A DNA stretch of 64,000 nt, taken from the NCBI RefSeq assembly GCF_051192575.1, contig NZ_JBPJSQ010000001.1, positions 186,001 through 250,000 of the forward strand, read 5' to 3'. Below the pieces are notes generated by a model that was given only the letters and a program-made list of their open reading frames with translations, was not told the origin of the DNA and ran no database searches. Shown here piece after piece: positions 63,536-64,000 of the stretch. The position numbers and the translations under genes were made by a program. How positions within the stretch are numbered: position 1 is the stretch's first letter; each line of letters starts with the position of its first letter. Source of the DNA: Aestuariimicrobium soli (lineage in GTDB: Bacteria > Actinomycetota > Actinomycetes > Propionibacteriales > Propionibacteriaceae).

Positions 63536-64000
63536 TCAGCGCGGCACGACCACGGAGTCGACGGCACTCGCCAGCACCGAGCTGACCCGCACCCCCTCCA
63601 GGTCGGCCTCGGGACGAAGGGTGAGCCGGTGGGCGACGGTGCTGGTGGTCATCACCTTGACGTCGTCGGGGGTGACGAAGTCGCGCCCGTTGAGCCACGC
63701 CCAGGCACGGGAGGTGGCCAGCAGGGCCGTGGCCGCTCGAGGCGACATCCCGACCGCGAGGCTGGGCGACTGTCGGGTGGCGCGGGCGATGTCGACGATG
63801 TAGCCGATCACCTGGGGGTGCACCTGCACGCGGCGGACGGCCCGGATGCCCGCCCGCAGGTCGTCGGCGCTGGCGACGGCGGTGAGACCGGCGGCCTCGA
63901 GGTCGCCCGGGTCGAAGCCGCGGGCGTGACGCATCACGATCTCGATCTCGGAGTCACGGGGCGGAGCCGGCAGGTCGACCTTCAGCAGGAATCGGTCGAG
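63536..64000 (-). CDS. moxR: MoxR-family AAA+ ATPase (5' end outside window)
   Basis: The last 154 codons of a MoxR ATPase; the Walker motifs lie beyond the right edge. Visible: LDRFLLKV, the C-terminal lid region and YIVDIARATRQSPSLAVGMSPRAATALL. MoxR ATPases act as chaperones for VWA-domain proteins such as the DUF58 neighbour. Confidence 0.92.
   Translation of the reverse strand, partial: LDRFLLKVDLPAPPRDSEIEIVMRHARGFDPGDLEAAGLTAVASADDLRAGIRAVRRVQVHPQVIGYIVDIARATRQSPSLAVGMSPRAATALLATSRAWAWLNGRDFVTPDDVKVMTTSTVAHRLTLRPEADLEGVRVSSVLASAVDSVVVPR

Overview
The window reads as chromosomal DNA of a high-GC Gram-positive actinobacterium, most likely a member of the Propionibacteriaceae. The evidence is the strong G/C bias at third codon positions, GTG and TTG starts, a phosphatidylinositol mannoside (PIM) gene block, a GarA/FtsR/glycine-cleavage block in the same order as in Mycobacterium, HemQ-type haem synthesis, and a pyrophosphate-dependent phosphofructokinase of the kind typical of propionibacteria. 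I see no prophage, insertion sequence or CRISPR array. Most of the window is ordinary core genome with a few catabolic islands.

Layout. 1-2.1 kb: copper-resistance operon (DUF1541 lipoprotein, CopB ATPase) behind a CsoR-like operator. 2.1-3.5 kb: a lipoprotein and an unknown protein preceded by a tiny leaderless upstream ORF. 3.5-9.8 kb: dxs, RNase D, DUF3000, DUF402, hemE, hemQ. 9.8-13.1 kb: msrB and ppk2 (divergent), a degenerate CbiX-like protein, and a YihY/BrkB membrane protein. 13.2-13.8 kb: four tRNA genes (Val-CAC on the minus strand; Gly-GCC, Cys-GCA and Val-GAC on the plus strand). 13.9-22.7 kb: FAD reductase, ROK regulator and a five-gene Opp/Dpp-type ABC importer that probably carries oligosaccharides. 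22.7-23.4 kb: a decayed MFS transporter.

23.5-28.8 kb: thrS-HIT-PIP synthase-acyltransferase-pimA, the PIM pathway in its classical order. 28.8-37.1 kb: CDP-alcohol phosphotransferase, DUF881-sbp-DUF881, gcvH, garA, ftsR-like merR, bifunctional nuclease, second merR, gcvP. 37-43.3 kb: second YihY protein, large RND exporter, PPi-phosphofructokinase, TetR regulator. 43.4-53.6 kb: mostly small single genes (TadE/G-like, YciO-like, DUF4870, DUF456, DUF2277), a sulfatase, a large secreted phosphodiester glycosidase/metallophosphoesterase, a regulator-membrane protein-rhomboid operon, an extradiol dioxygenase and a VOC protein. 53.6-58.4 kb: GH51 arabinofuranosidase with its own sugar ABC importer (no ATPase) behind a palindromic operator. 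58.4-64 kb: PAC2 protein, folD, and the RDD / SpoIIM-DUF58-MoxR cluster, which runs off the right end.

The most striking signal is in the promoters. About twenty genes have a TANNNT-like -10 box placed exactly 6 or 7 bases before the start codon, which is the signature of leaderless transcription. In three cases the upstream gene's TAG stop codon supplies the first three bases of that box, and in one case two divergent genes share the same -10 bases. Convergent genes also end against each other in a repeated 11-base pattern (TCA-N5-TGA) with no terminator visible between them.
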